A stretch of DNA of 64,000 nt from Paenibacillus glycinis. Its GTDB lineage: Bacteria; Bacillota; Bacilli; Paenibacillales; Paenibacillaceae. Position 1 is the first letter of the stretch; each line of letters starts with the position of its first letter. The translations under genes were made by a program, and so were the position numbers. Below the pieces are notes generated by a model, which saw nothing but the letters and a program-made list of their open reading frames with translations, ran no database searches and was not told the origin of the DNA. Positions 44,814-52,678 of this stretch are shown in pieces. The stretch covers positions 283,940 to 347,939 of the forward strand of contig NZ_JAAAMV010000009.1 of assembly GCF_009909185.1 (NCBI RefSeq). The letters run 5' to 3'.

Positions 44814-45445
44814 TGGAAAACGTAACGATCGACGTTTATATGGATACGGTATGCCCCTGGTGCCGTATGGGCGATGCAAGCCTGAGAACAGCGCTGAAAG
44901 AGCTGCCGGAAGGCGCGAACGCTAAAGTTCGCTATCATGCGTATCAGTTGAATCCCGGCATTAGCAAGGAAGGCGAGGACTATCGGAAGGTCATGATCGG
45001 CCGTTTGGGCGGAGAAGTGCAATTCGAAGCAAGAATGAAGCAATATAATCAAACCGGTGCGCGCTTCGGCCTGAATTACAATATGGAGCTGGTGAAATAT
45101 ACGCCAAATTCAGTGTTGTCGCATCAACTGATCGCAATTACGCCGGAGCATCTGCAATCGCAATTGCTTGAGCGTTTATATACGGCTTATTTTGAAGAAG
45201 GCGTAAATATCGGCGATGTGGACGAACTTGTTAAAATCGCGCAAGGGAGCGGGATCACGAACGATCCGGCTGCGCTCAAGGCACGGCTTCTCCAAGGGGA
45301 AGGACTCGAGAAAGTGGAAGAAGGACAGCGCGACGCGCAGAAGCTTGGCATCAGAGGCGTACCATACTATGTCATCAACGATAAGCATGCGCTAACCGGC
45401 TTGCAGTCGCCGGCTGATCTAATCAGCGCATTTAAGCGGCAGTAA
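44813..45445 (+). CDS. DsbA/FrnE-like thiol oxidoreductase
   Basis: A 210-residue cytoplasmic thioredoxin-fold protein of the DsbA/FrnE group. Active site DTVCPWCRMG with CPWC at 14-17, then YQLNPG near 46, a helical insertion, and GIRGVPYYVINDKHALTGLQ with the cis-proline loop VPYY near 184. Related proteins are glutathione-like isomerases or disulfide reductases. The start overlaps the upstream stop (TAATGG). Together with the flanking quinone reductases it points to thiol and electrophile stress. Confidence 0.9.
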   Translation: MENVTIDVYMDTVCPWCRMGDASLRTALKELPEGANAKVRYHAYQLNPGISKEGEDYRKVMIGRLGGEVQFEARMKQYNQTGARFGLNYNMELVKYTPNSVLSHQLIAITPEHLQSQLLERLYTAYFEEGVNIGDVDELVKIAQGSGITNDPAALKARLLQGEGLEKVEEGQRDAQKLGIRGVPYYVINDKHALTGLQSPADLISAFKRQ

Positions 45446-45602
45446 GCCGCCAACGGAAGATTCGTTCATCACGGTGCCGGCTAGGCCGCAGCATCCTACA
45501 GTTGCAATGCGTGCCGACATACTTGATTTCATCATACACGTAAAAGTTTGGAGCGATTAAACGATGGGAATTTTGAATTGGTTTAAAAAGGAGAATTCGA
45601 CA

Positions 45603-46226
45603 GTGACAACAACGAAAGTGAAATTGGCCGTCATTTACTATAGCTCTAACGGAACGAACTATCAATTAGCCCAATGGGCAGCGGAGGGCGCCCGCGAAGC
45701 CGGAGCCGATGTGAAAATCTTGAAAGTCCCCGAAACGGCGCCTCAATCCGTGGTGGACGGTCAACCGTCCTGGAAAGCGCATCTCGAGGCAACGAAGAAC
45801 GTACCGACAGCGATGATAGAGGATTTGGAGTGGGCGGATGCCATTATCTTCAGCATGCCGACTCGGTTCGGCAACTTGCCGGCGCAATTGAAGCAGTTCC
45901 TCGATACGACCGGCGGTCTGTGGGCGCAAGGTAAAACCGTAAATAAAGTCGTGAGCGCCATGACATCCGCTACCAATCCGAATGCGGGTCAAGAGCAGAC
46001 GATCCTGCAGCTGTACACGTCCATGTATCATTGGGGCGCCATCATCGCCGCGCCCGGTTTCACGGATCAGTCGGTCTTCACGGCCGGAGGCAATCCGTAC
46101 GGCACAAGCGTAACCGTCGGTCAAGACGGCAAGATTAAAGAAGATGCACGCGGCGCGGCAGCGCATCAGGCCAAACGAACCGTATCGATTGCAAAAGCGT
46201 TGAAAATCGGTTTTGAACAACAATAA
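45603..46226 (+). CDS. wrbA: WrbA-type NAD(P)H:quinone oxidoreductase
   Basis: About 207 residues of a flavodoxin-fold tetrameric quinone reductase. Signatures: VKLAVIYYSSNGTNYQLAQW (FMN-phosphate loop), DAIIFSMPTRFGNLPAQLKQFLD, and AAHQAKRTVSIAKAL at the end. Start: GTG with AAAGGAGAA eight bases upstream; an in-frame ATG at 45564 would add MGILNWFKKENST but lacks a ribosome site. It follows the DsbA-like gene by 157 bases. Confidence 0.9.
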   Translation: MTTTKVKLAVIYYSSNGTNYQLAQWAAEGAREAGADVKILKVPETAPQSVVDGQPSWKAHLEATKNVPTAMIEDLEWADAIIFSMPTRFGNLPAQLKQFLDTTGGLWAQGKTVNKVVSAMTSATNPNAGQEQTILQLYTSMYHWGAIIAAPGFTDQSVFTAGGNPYGTSVTVGQDGKIKEDARGAAAHQAKRTVSIAKALKIGFEQQ

Positions 46227-46297
46227 AAAGCGGAAGGCGGCTGCACAGCAAGCAAACGCTGAAAGTTAATCCTAACCTAGTAATAGCGCAACTAGCC

Positions 46298-46326
46298 GCC
46301 GAACGGGCTGCTGCAGCCCGTTCGGC
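46298..46326 (+). other. Perfect hairpin between wrbA and the EthD-like gene
   Basis: GCCGAACGGGCTG-ctg-CAGCCCGTTCGGC: a 13-bp perfect stem without T-run. It could be an RNA stabilising or processing site, or a weak terminator inside the detoxification cluster. Confidence 0.6.
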
Positions 46327-46380
46327 ATACACGTCAGTCCGAGCTGTACAAAAAACCGATAAAGGAGACCAACCAAACCA

Positions 46381-46683
46381 ATGGCAAAAATGATCGTGCT
46401 TTATGAACAGCCGAAAAACCTGGAAGCGTTCGAGAATTATTACTTTGATGTTCATATCCCATTAGTGCAACAAATTCCCGGCGTACAAAGCGTTTCCATT
46501 CATCGTGTAAAGCAATCGCTGTACACCGATAGGGAATTATATTTGGTCGTTGAAATTGCATTTGAGCACTTGGAGGCTTTGAATCAGGGGATGGCGACAG
46601 CCGAAGGCGAAGCCGTACAAAACGACCCCCAAAATTTCATTGCGTTTTTGCATAGCCCGCCAGCTATCTATATCGTGGAATAA
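46381..46683 (+). CDS. EthD-family small protein
   Basis: A 100-residue ferredoxin-like-fold protein. MIVLYEQPKNLEAFENYYFDVHIPLVQQIPGV matches the EthD motif, in which Tyr and the DxHIPL histidine face the ligand. EthD-like proteins often accompany quinone or aromatic degradation genes; here it closes the quinone-reductase cluster. AAAGGAG lies a little far (13 bases) from the ATG. Confidence 0.85.
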   Translation: MAKMIVLYEQPKNLEAFENYYFDVHIPLVQQIPGVQSVSIHRVKQSLYTDRELYLVVEIAFEHLEALNQGMATAEGEAVQNDPQNFIAFLHSPPAIYIVE

Positions 46684-46719
46684 CAATTTCACGACATTGT
46701 CAGCATGAATCCCTCCCTG

Positions 46720-46863
46720 GGCTTCACCCTGGAGGAGCGTGAGCGCCAGCGCGTCGATCGCTCATCGGATGACCTAAGCTGGGAGGAGGAGCACGCTACG
46801 GGTGACGCGACCTTCGCTCGGTGGCCGCGCGGGCGAGCGACGAGAGGCGAGTATGTCAAATGA
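46720..46863 (+). other. GC-rich unexplained stretch before a terminator
   Basis: This part of the 376-base gap is much richer in G and C than its flanks and can form local hairpins, for example TTCGCTCG/CGAGCGA around CCGCGCGG. A 52-codon frame (46705-46863, start MNPSLGFTLEERERQRVDRS) crosses it but has no ribosome site. A structured RNA or a residue of an insertion are both possible; no known RNA family recognised. Confidence 0.25.
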
Positions 46864-46883
46864 TAAGAAATATAATCCAAATG

Positions 46884-46911
46884 AAGTCCGTGAAAAGCAC
46901 GGGCTTTTTTT
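46884..46911 (+). terminator. Intrinsic terminator
   Basis: AAGTCCGTG-aaaag-CACGGGCTT followed by TTTTTG; closes whatever is transcribed across the preceding GC-rich stretch or the EthD gene. Confidence 0.8.
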
Positions 46912-47059
46912 GTTATGGGAATACGACGCCGATGAGGAGAACGATTGTTCGGACATACCGGTATTTGTATAACAGAAAATAACGAAGAAACGCATACTTC
47001 GGTATCTTAGTGGGGAAACCAAAATTGATTTACAATATCAGCTGAGGAGTTGACATTCC

Positions 47060-47380
47060 ATGAGGAAAATGAAATATCTCTTGACGTTTTCGCTGCTGAG
47101 TTGCTTCACGCTCATGCTTGGCGCCGGAATTTTAAGCGCTGCGGGCTCAAATCATGCAAATAGCATGACCTCGCCTTCTACCCCAAGCAACCAGTCTTAC
47201 GACAACCGTTCGATGAATAGCTACAACGCGACCTCAACTACAGGAGGGAACTATCGGGCGAATGCAGTTAACGATGACAATGATTTCGATTGGGGCTGGT
47301 TAGGTCTCTTGGGTCTGATCGGTTTAGCTGGCATGAGAAGTCGCTCACGTGATAACGATCGCGACCATGCACGTACCTAG
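47060..47380 (+). CDS. WGxxGxxG-type secreted small protein (copy 1)
   Basis: A 106-residue protein: signal-like segment LLTFSLLSCFTLMLGAGILSAA (about 6-27), a Ser/Asn-rich middle (SYDNRSMNSYNATSTTGGNY), then DWGWLGLLGLIGLAGMRSR, a short hydrophobic helix with a WGxxGxxG-like motif followed by charged residues, reminiscent of a sorting tail. A close paralogue follows 135 bases later. GAGGAG is ten bases from the ATG. Confidence 0.8.
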   Translation: MRKMKYLLTFSLLSCFTLMLGAGILSAAGSNHANSMTSPSTPSNQSYDNRSMNSYNATSTTGGNYRANAVNDDNDFDWGWLGLLGLIGLAGMRSRSRDNDRDHART

Positions 47381-47394
47381 ATTTGATTTAACCG

Positions 47395-47420
47395 AAAGCC
47401 CTTGTGCGCAGGGGCTTTTT
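47395..47420 (+). terminator. Intrinsic terminator
   Basis: AAAGCCC ... GGGGCTTTTT; ends the first WGxxGxxG gene. Confidence 0.8.
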
Positions 47421-47515
47421 GTGTTTATGAGGCGAGCAAGCGAACGGAATAATCAAACACCACTATGGGAAAACCAACTAAGAAATTCAAACAACCCGTT
47501 GAGGAGTGAATTACC

Positions 47516-47827
47516 TTGAGACAGAAATTTCTTCTTACATTGTTGCTGGTAGGCTGCTTAACCTTAATGTTAAGCGCAGGCGTACTAAGCGCTCACGGAA
47601 CAGTTGCGAACCAAAGTAACAACGGTGTCATGAACAACCAATCTTATAACAACCAGGCAATGAATACGAACAGCTACAATGCTACATCGACTGCCGATGG
47701 CAACTATCGCGCCAACGCTGTGAATGATGACAACGGAATGGATTGGGATTGGCTCGGCTGGTTGGGATTGCTGGGCCTGATTGGCTTGAGAGGTCGTAGT
47801 CATAATCGCGAACCAGAACGTAGATAA
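47516..47827 (+). CDS. WGxxGxxG-type secreted small protein (copy 2)
   Basis: A 103-residue paralogue of the previous protein, with the same plan: LLTLLLVGCLTLMLSAGVLSAHG signal, the shared SYNATSTADGNYRANAVNDDN block, and DWDWLGWLGLLGLIGLRGR tail. TTG start after a GAGGAGTG ribosome site. The upstream regions of both copies also resemble each other (GTTGAGGAG). Tandem duplication is the simplest explanation. Function unknown; both end in own terminators. Confidence 0.8.
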   Translation: MRQKFLLTLLLVGCLTLMLSAGVLSAHGTVANQSNNGVMNNQSYNNQAMNTNSYNATSTADGNYRANAVNDDNGMDWDWLGWLGLLGLIGLRGRSHNREPERR

Positions 47828-47849
47828 TTCAGAGACAAAGCAGCAAAGC

Positions 47850-47881
47850 AAAAGCCCCGGCGATTAATCGCCAGGGCTTTT
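47850..47881 (+). terminator. Intrinsic terminator
   Basis: AAAAGCCC-c-GGCGAT-ta-ATCGCC-a-GGGCTTTT; ends the second WGxxGxxG gene. Confidence 0.85.
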
Positions 47882-47997
47882 AGCTTTCTCGCAGAAGGGA
47901 GGCCCGCCGTCCGGTTAACAGGCCATCTCCGTATGCAAACACAATCCTATTGAGCTCGGGAGGTTGACGCAACAGGATCTAGACGGAGCCAACTATT

Positions 47998-48114
47998 TTA
48001 AAACAGACATCCCCGCGAGATGATTACCAACAAAATAAACAGTACAAGTATAAATCCTATGGCGTTACCGCCGCCGAAGCCGCCGACACCTACGCCACCA
48101 ACACCATATCCCAT
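47998..48114 (-). CDS. YjcZ-family sporulation peptide
   Basis: A 38-residue protein on the minus strand: MGYGVGGVGVGGFGGG, a hydrophobic helix (AIGFILVLFILLVIIS) and RGCLF. This Gly/Tyr head plus single hydrophobic segment is the YjcZ/YuiB-like family of very small Bacilli spore proteins. AAAGGAG precedes the ATG at about ten bases. It is shorter than usual gene-finding cutoffs. Upstream on the minus strand there are CATA-type boxes compatible with a late sporulation sigma factor, but none is compelling. Confidence 0.8.
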   Translation of the reverse strand: MGYGVGGVGVGGFGGGNAIGFILVLFILLVIISRGCLF

Positions 48115-48413
48115 TGTGGTCAGCTCCTTTAATTTAGATACATCGCAGTATATGTCGATTAGGGTATCGTGTATGGGCTGTTGTCAGAAAGGGGCTAATG
48201 TCTACTAAGTACAAGGTCTTGTGTACAAAGAAGACCGACTCGCGTGTGGCCTTGATTCGAATCGCGGGCGCACCATAGCGTCAAAATGGGAGCACAAGGC
48301 GCAGCTCGGCACCGTGCGGAAGGGCATTTTTTGTAACCAAGCCTTCGCGTATTAAAGTTTATGAAGGACATACTAAGCGCAACATTTCAAGCAATCCTAA
48401 GAGGAGTATGCGT

Positions 48414-49664
48414 ATGAAAAGAATGTTGCTGGTCGTTTTGTTGATGTCCTGCGGAGCGCCATATATCTCATCGTTGTTTCCCGTATACGCCGAGCACTTT
48501 AATATGAATAATTTAGAAATCACGATCTTATTTGCCATCTATGCTTTAGTGCTTTTGCCTTCGTTATTAATCACCGGCGCCAATGGCGATTATTGGGGCC
48601 AAAAGAAAGTGCTCAGATTCAGCATTCTGATTTCAATAGCATCAACCGTTTTTTTTATTCTAAGCGTCAATATTTGGATGTTATATTTCGCAAGGGTATT
48701 GGAAGGTATCGCTTACGGGGTTTTCACTGGAGTTGCAAGTGCTTATTTGCTCAAACAAACCGCATTGAATAAAACGGAATCGATGTTAAAAATATCGGGA
48801 GCGGCAACTAATTTAGGATTCGGCTTAGGACCTGCAATTTGCGGACTGACTATTCAATACCTGCATTTCGCGCCGCTTCGCATGCCTTTTTGGATCCTGC
48901 TCGGCATGTTGCTGTTTTCTTCGATATTGCTGGAGTTCCTGCCGAATGACGATAATCGCAGCGCGGAAAAGCGCAAAATTTCAATGGGCATTCCAAAAAA
49001 TATGACAGGCCCATTCTGGTCGTTTATCGCGCTTCCGATTTTCGCTTTGTTTACTTTGGCAGGGGTAGCCCTTTCTCTAATTCCGTTATTTGTAAGAAAT
49101 GTCATGCATTCCAGCAATCTATCTATATCAGGATTACTGATACTGCTGCTTCTAGGCGGAGGATCAATGCTGCAGTTCTTTCCATGGCCTGCTCATCCAG
49201 TTGTGCGAATGCGCATAAGTATCCTGGCGCTAATTATTGGATCATGGATCATCGGATATTCCGGGGAGATCTCTAATTTGCCTTTGCTTTGGGTCGGTAT
49301 ATTGCTTGAAGGGCTTGGATCAGGATGGACATTCCAAGCCGCTTTGCGATTTTCTGGTGAGCTTCCCAAGCCGGAGGAGTGCACCAGAGTCATAACTGCG
49401 TTCTATATCTGTGCATACGCCGGCTTCATTATTCCTCCGGTAACAGTGGGATTATTAACGTTAGTCTTTCAGCTCAATACATCTTTGATGATCATTAACG
49501 CGTTTGCTTCAATAATCATTATTTATGTGCTTGCGTATTCGGTTCGTTTTAATCGGTATTACGCAAGCGTCGTTTTGAAGGAAAATAGTTCTGGCAGAAT
49601 TGTGGATGCCCCCAGCTTTGCATCCGTAAACAGGTCCGGCCATCGTAATCGAGAACGCGGTTGA
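48414..49664 (+). CDS. MFS transporter (drug/metabolite exporter type)
   Basis: A 416-residue protein with 12 predicted membrane segments. Family signs: GDYWGQKKVLRFS at the loop 2-3 position (GxLaDrxGrkr-like) and ARVLEGIAYGVFTGVASAYLL in helix 4. Start ATG has AGAGGAG seven bases upstream; an ATG six bases earlier is too close to it. Substrate not predictable. The 300 bases before it, after the YjcZ gene, hold nothing else. A 57-bp part of this gene (49302-49358) recurs at 56.6 kb. Confidence 0.88.
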   Translation: MKRMLLVVLLMSCGAPYISSLFPVYAEHFNMNNLEITILFAIYALVLLPSLLITGANGDYWGQKKVLRFSILISIASTVFFILSVNIWMLYFARVLEGIAYGVFTGVASAYLLKQTALNKTESMLKISGAATNLGFGLGPAICGLTIQYLHFAPLRMPFWILLGMLLFSSILLEFLPNDDNRSAEKRKISMGIPKNMTGPFWSFIALPIFALFTLAGVALSLIPLFVRNVMHSSNLSISGLLILLLLGGGSMLQFFPWPAHPVVRMRISILALIIGSWIIGYSGEISNLPLLWVGILLEGLGSGWTFQAALRFSGELPKPEECTRVITAFYICAYAGFIIPPVTVGLLTLVFQLNTSLMIINAFASIIIIYVLAYSVRFNRYYASVVLKENSSGRIVDAPSFASVNRSGHRNRERG

Positions 49665-49721
49665 TTAGGAGCAGGGGGGGCATCCTTCTTTTGGCGCTGC
49701 CGTTTTCACTAAGCGAACGAC

Positions 49722-49751
49722 AAAAATCCCTTACGGCTTCCGTAAGGGGAT
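49722..49751 (-). terminator. Intrinsic terminator of the monooxygenase gene
   Basis: On the minus strand CCCCTTACG-gaag-CCGTAAGGG is followed by ATTTTTG. It may also catch rightward transcription from the MFS gene. Confidence 0.8.
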
Positions 49752-49785
49752 AATGTTTGATTTCGTTTTTCGAGTCTTCTGGCTA

Positions 49786-50133
49786 TCAAGAAAAATGTTC
49801 AGCTGCAGTAATCTTCGTTCCCCATTCACCCGTCGGCGCGTAGAAACTAAGTTCTCTGCCCAATAAGAATTCTGCTGCCTTCGCATACGGCCCTTGGCGA
49901 TAAGCTTTTGTTTCTTCTTCCGCCAGCCATTGCTCTTTAGAACAGTTCCAAATTTCATAAAATACGATTTCATCCGGATTGTCCACGTTTTCGTGAACAA
50001 TGCCGTTTACAAAGGTCGGTTCTTTTGACATCGTGTCAAACAGCGGCTTGAGGTTATCAAAAAAGGCTTGTCTATCCGAGTTCGGCTTTAACTGAAAACG
50101 GGCTATAATCACAGTTTGTTCTTTTTGGTTCAT
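49786..50133 (-). CDS. Antibiotic biosynthesis monooxygenase (ABM) domain protein
   Basis: A 115-residue dimeric alpha/beta-barrel protein of the ABM/YgiN group: TVIIARFQLKPNSDRQAFFDNL, EPTFVNGIVHENVDNPDEIVFYEIW. Members act as quinol monooxygenases or haem-degrading proteins; the quinol type is more likely here, but the cluster with quinone reductases is 3 kb away. No signal peptide. Good AAAGGAG on the minus strand upstream. Single gene. Confidence 0.85.
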   Translation of the reverse strand: MNQKEQTVIIARFQLKPNSDRQAFFDNLKPLFDTMSKEPTFVNGIVHENVDNPDEIVFYEIWNCSKEQWLAEEETKAYRQGPYAKAAEFLLGRELSFYAPTGEWGTKITAAEHFS

Positions 50134-50389
50134 GCTGATAACTCCTTTATGCTGCGTTTTTGTTTTAGGTTTCCCGGGAATATCTTAAATTATATCTGGG
50201 ACTCACGGGATGTTCTGTATGCTAGATTACAATCCACATTTAGGAAGCGGGAGGCGGGAAGGGTCGTGTTTCCAGATTCTGCGGCAGTCGATGGACGCGC
50301 AGCCTCCGGTCAACGAGCCGGAGGAGCAGCTTTGTCAAAACGAAGCTTGCCGCCATCGACATTCCGCTTCCTGCGGCCCGGAAGGGCGC

Positions 50390-51475
50390 TTACGCTTGCA
50401 CGGATTTTTTTCTCGCGGCCGACAGTATCCACAACAGAAGGGGAACCCCGATTCCGCAAAAGGGGATAATCGCGTCCTGCCATAATTTCTGAAACATGAC
50501 GATCCACGTCTGATTCGGAACCATAATCGCCGAGATAAAGATGAGCGGCGCTCCGAACAAAATCATTTTTCGCCAATCCTTTACATTGAACCAGTTCGAC
50601 ATTTCGTAGCTGGTCAGGAACAAATAGAGCGACAGCTTCGCAAACACGCCGAAAATCCAAATGTAGATGACGAAAATATCGACGTTCTGGATAAAGTTTA
50701 AAATGCTGATGGACCGTACGATCATAAAATACGGAAACTTGAACCCGGCGGACAAATGGGATCCGAAAACGAGCAAAACCATAGAGGTTGCGGCGAACAC
50801 GCCGACGATGGTTATAAATAGGCCGATCATCGATTTCGACATCGCCTTCTCCGGCTTGTTCATGAACGCAATGACCGATAGCAGCATGAAGGTCTCCCCG
50901 AAGAAGGAACCGGGAGCGACCGAAGCCTTCGCGACTTGCTTCCAGCCGATGTCGTTGAATACCGGCGTCAGCTGGCTCCAATCCACATTGCCCGCATTTA
51001 AAATGAAGGTGAAGAACATGGTGATGACGGTGACGGGGCCCGCGATCTCGCAAAACCGGCCGATGGATGTAATGCCGCCGGCAAAGGTAATATACGCCAT
51101 CAACGCCACCATGAGCAGCTCGATCAGCCATACGGGCGTCTGGTCGAGCAGGATCAGGTGGATAAAATCGGCGAATGAGCGGAGCACGTCGATCGAAAGC
51201 ATATACCATGCCGCAAAGTACGGCAGAACAATCGCTCTGCCGAACCCTTTCCCGAGCAGCTTCTGGCTGTACTTGACCAGGGTCTGACCGGGATGGAGCA
51301 TGCTGACGCGAACGGCCAGGAAGGTCAAGACGATGCCGATCAATCCGGCGAGCAGCATCGACATCCAGGCGTCCTGCTCGGCAATCTCGATAGCGGGCGA
51401 TATTCGGAGCCAGACCTCCATGACCAATTCGGCGGTCGCGATGATCCAGACGACTTGTATTCCAGTCAGCTTCAT
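50390..51475 (-). CDS. Spore germinant receptor subunit B (GerKB/GerAB-like permease)
   Basis: A 361-residue membrane protein with ten predicted segments, the amino-acid-permease-like subunit that binds the germinant. MKLTGIQVVWIIATAELVMEVWLRISPAIEIAEQDAW at the start matches this family (TxxQ, DAW near 36). It is last of the three-gene operon. Subunit order A-C-B is the same as in the B. subtilis gerK operon. The 250 bases between it and the monooxygenase gene hold a CCTCCGG/CCGGAGG hairpin and no gene. Confidence 0.93.
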   Translation of the reverse strand: MKLTGIQVVWIIATAELVMEVWLRISPAIEIAEQDAWMSMLLAGLIGIVLTFLAVRVSMLHPGQTLVKYSQKLLGKGFGRAIVLPYFAAWYMLSIDVLRSFADFIHLILLDQTPVWLIELLMVALMAYITFAGGITSIGRFCEIAGPVTVITMFFTFILNAGNVDWSQLTPVFNDIGWKQVAKASVAPGSFFGETFMLLSVIAFMNKPEKAMSKSMIGLFITIVGVFAATSMVLLVFGSHLSAGFKFPYFMIVRSISILNFIQNVDIFVIYIWIFGVFAKLSLYLFLTSYEMSNWFNVKDWRKMILFGAPLIFISAIMVPNQTWIVMFQKLWQDAIIPFCGIGVPLLLWILSAARKKSVQA

Positions 51476-51514
51476 AAGTCGTTATCCCTCCAGTCCGGCC
51501 GGCAGCACAGGCTT

Positions 51515-52678
51515 TTAACCCGGCTTTTGAAATGATTTCATCAAGGATGAGCTGGACTGGCCCGGGTCCTTGCATTGAATGTCCACCTTCACGGTGATAT
51601 GAAGCAGGGGAAAGGCTTCCTTCCACCCGGTCCTTAAAGTTTTCCACTGAACGGGTTGCTGCCGATGGAAACTTTCCCCGAACGCGAATATATCCGCCTT
51701 GTACCGCTTCTGTACCTTATTGACCATCTCGACGATGGACGTCTGGGTCGCCTCGCTGAGCGCCTTTTGAATCGTCATGAGATCCATCCGGTTCGTCGGA
51801 TCAAGGTTGGAATTGTTTTCGACGATTGTCCCTTTCCCGGTTAAATGGACGTCGACGTTGATCTGCGAGCCTGAAGGTTTTACGTGAACCTTATGATTCA
51901 GCGTCTGGAGCTTCACGCTGACATTGCCGTCTCCCTTCTTGACGAGGGCTGTGATGGCCAATCGGTTCAGATTGCCGAGTATCCAGTTCGCATACAGCGC
52001 TTCTTTGGCATTCAGGAATCCGATAAGCTTCAGGTCGTCGTCCTTGTTTAAAATGGCGCCTCCCGCATACACGTACTTATGCATCTCATTCAAGCTGATG
52101 AGCGGCACCAGCGGCAGCTTCGTCTCGCTCATCGATTCCGCCAGAAAATTGCGGAAATAGTAAGGCTTCAAGCCCATCGACCTGATCTCCCGCGATAGCG
52201 TCGGCGTAATGATGGGGTCGAAGATCGGCGTAATGGTAAAGATGTCCTTCGCTTCGGCGTTTTTCACCACGAATATCGAGGAGCGCAGCTCCGCTTGCGG
52301 GTTGCGGATGAAAATGTCCATAAAGCTGCCGATGCCGTGCACGGCCATCCGGTGACCGATAATAATGGTCTGTCGGTGACCGAAGAAGAGCGCCCGCGAA
52401 ACTTGCTTCTGTAGATTCTCAACCGCATCGTACACGTTCTTGCCGTTTGCCTTCATCATGCGGAAGCTGTCGGGCTTCTGGCTGCCGCCGCCGTCTTGCG
52501 AGCTCCCGATGCCCGAAGGAACGACGATCTGGGAGCTGAGCATGACCTCCCCTTGCTTCGTATAGTCGAGTCCGGACCCGAGGACGAAAGCCTGCTCGTC
52601 GGGTTCCTCGAGATTCCAACAGGCGGTTAGCGGCACGACCAGCAGCAGCGCCAGCAGGAGCTTGCCCGCCCTCCTCAT
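51515..52678 (-). CDS. Spore germinant receptor subunit C (GerKC-like lipoprotein)
   Basis: A 387-residue lipoprotein: LTACWN lipobox with Cys20, then NLEEPDEQAFVLGSGLDY (the CWDxxE-like opening of Ger(x)C proteins) and SRALFFGHRQTIIIGHRMAV, ending in three alpha/beta domains. It sits on the outer face of the spore inner membrane with subunits A and B. Its ATG overlaps the stop of subunit A by four bases. Confidence 0.94.
   Translation of the reverse strand: MRRAGKLLLALLLVVPLTACWNLEEPDEQAFVLGSGLDYTKQGEVMLSSQIVVPSGIGSSQDGGGSQKPDSFRMMKANGKNVYDAVENLQKQVSRALFFGHRQTIIIGHRMAVHGIGSFMDIFIRNPQAELRSSIFVVKNAEAKDIFTITPIFDPIITPTLSREIRSMGLKPYYFRNFLAESMSETKLPLVPLISLNEMHKYVYAGGAILNKDDDLKLIGFLNAKEALYANWILGNLNRLAITALVKKGDGNVSVKLQTLNHKVHVKPSGSQINVDVHLTGKGTIVENNSNLDPTNRMDLMTIQKALSEATQTSIVEMVNKVQKRYKADIFAFGESFHRQQPVQWKTLRTGWKEAFPLLHITVKVDIQCKDPGQSSSSLMKSFQKPG

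Noticed and set aside
46705..46863. 52-codon + frame across the GC-rich stretch
   Set aside because: No ribosome site; translation is charged low-complexity sequence without homologue look. Reported only as an unexplained stretch.
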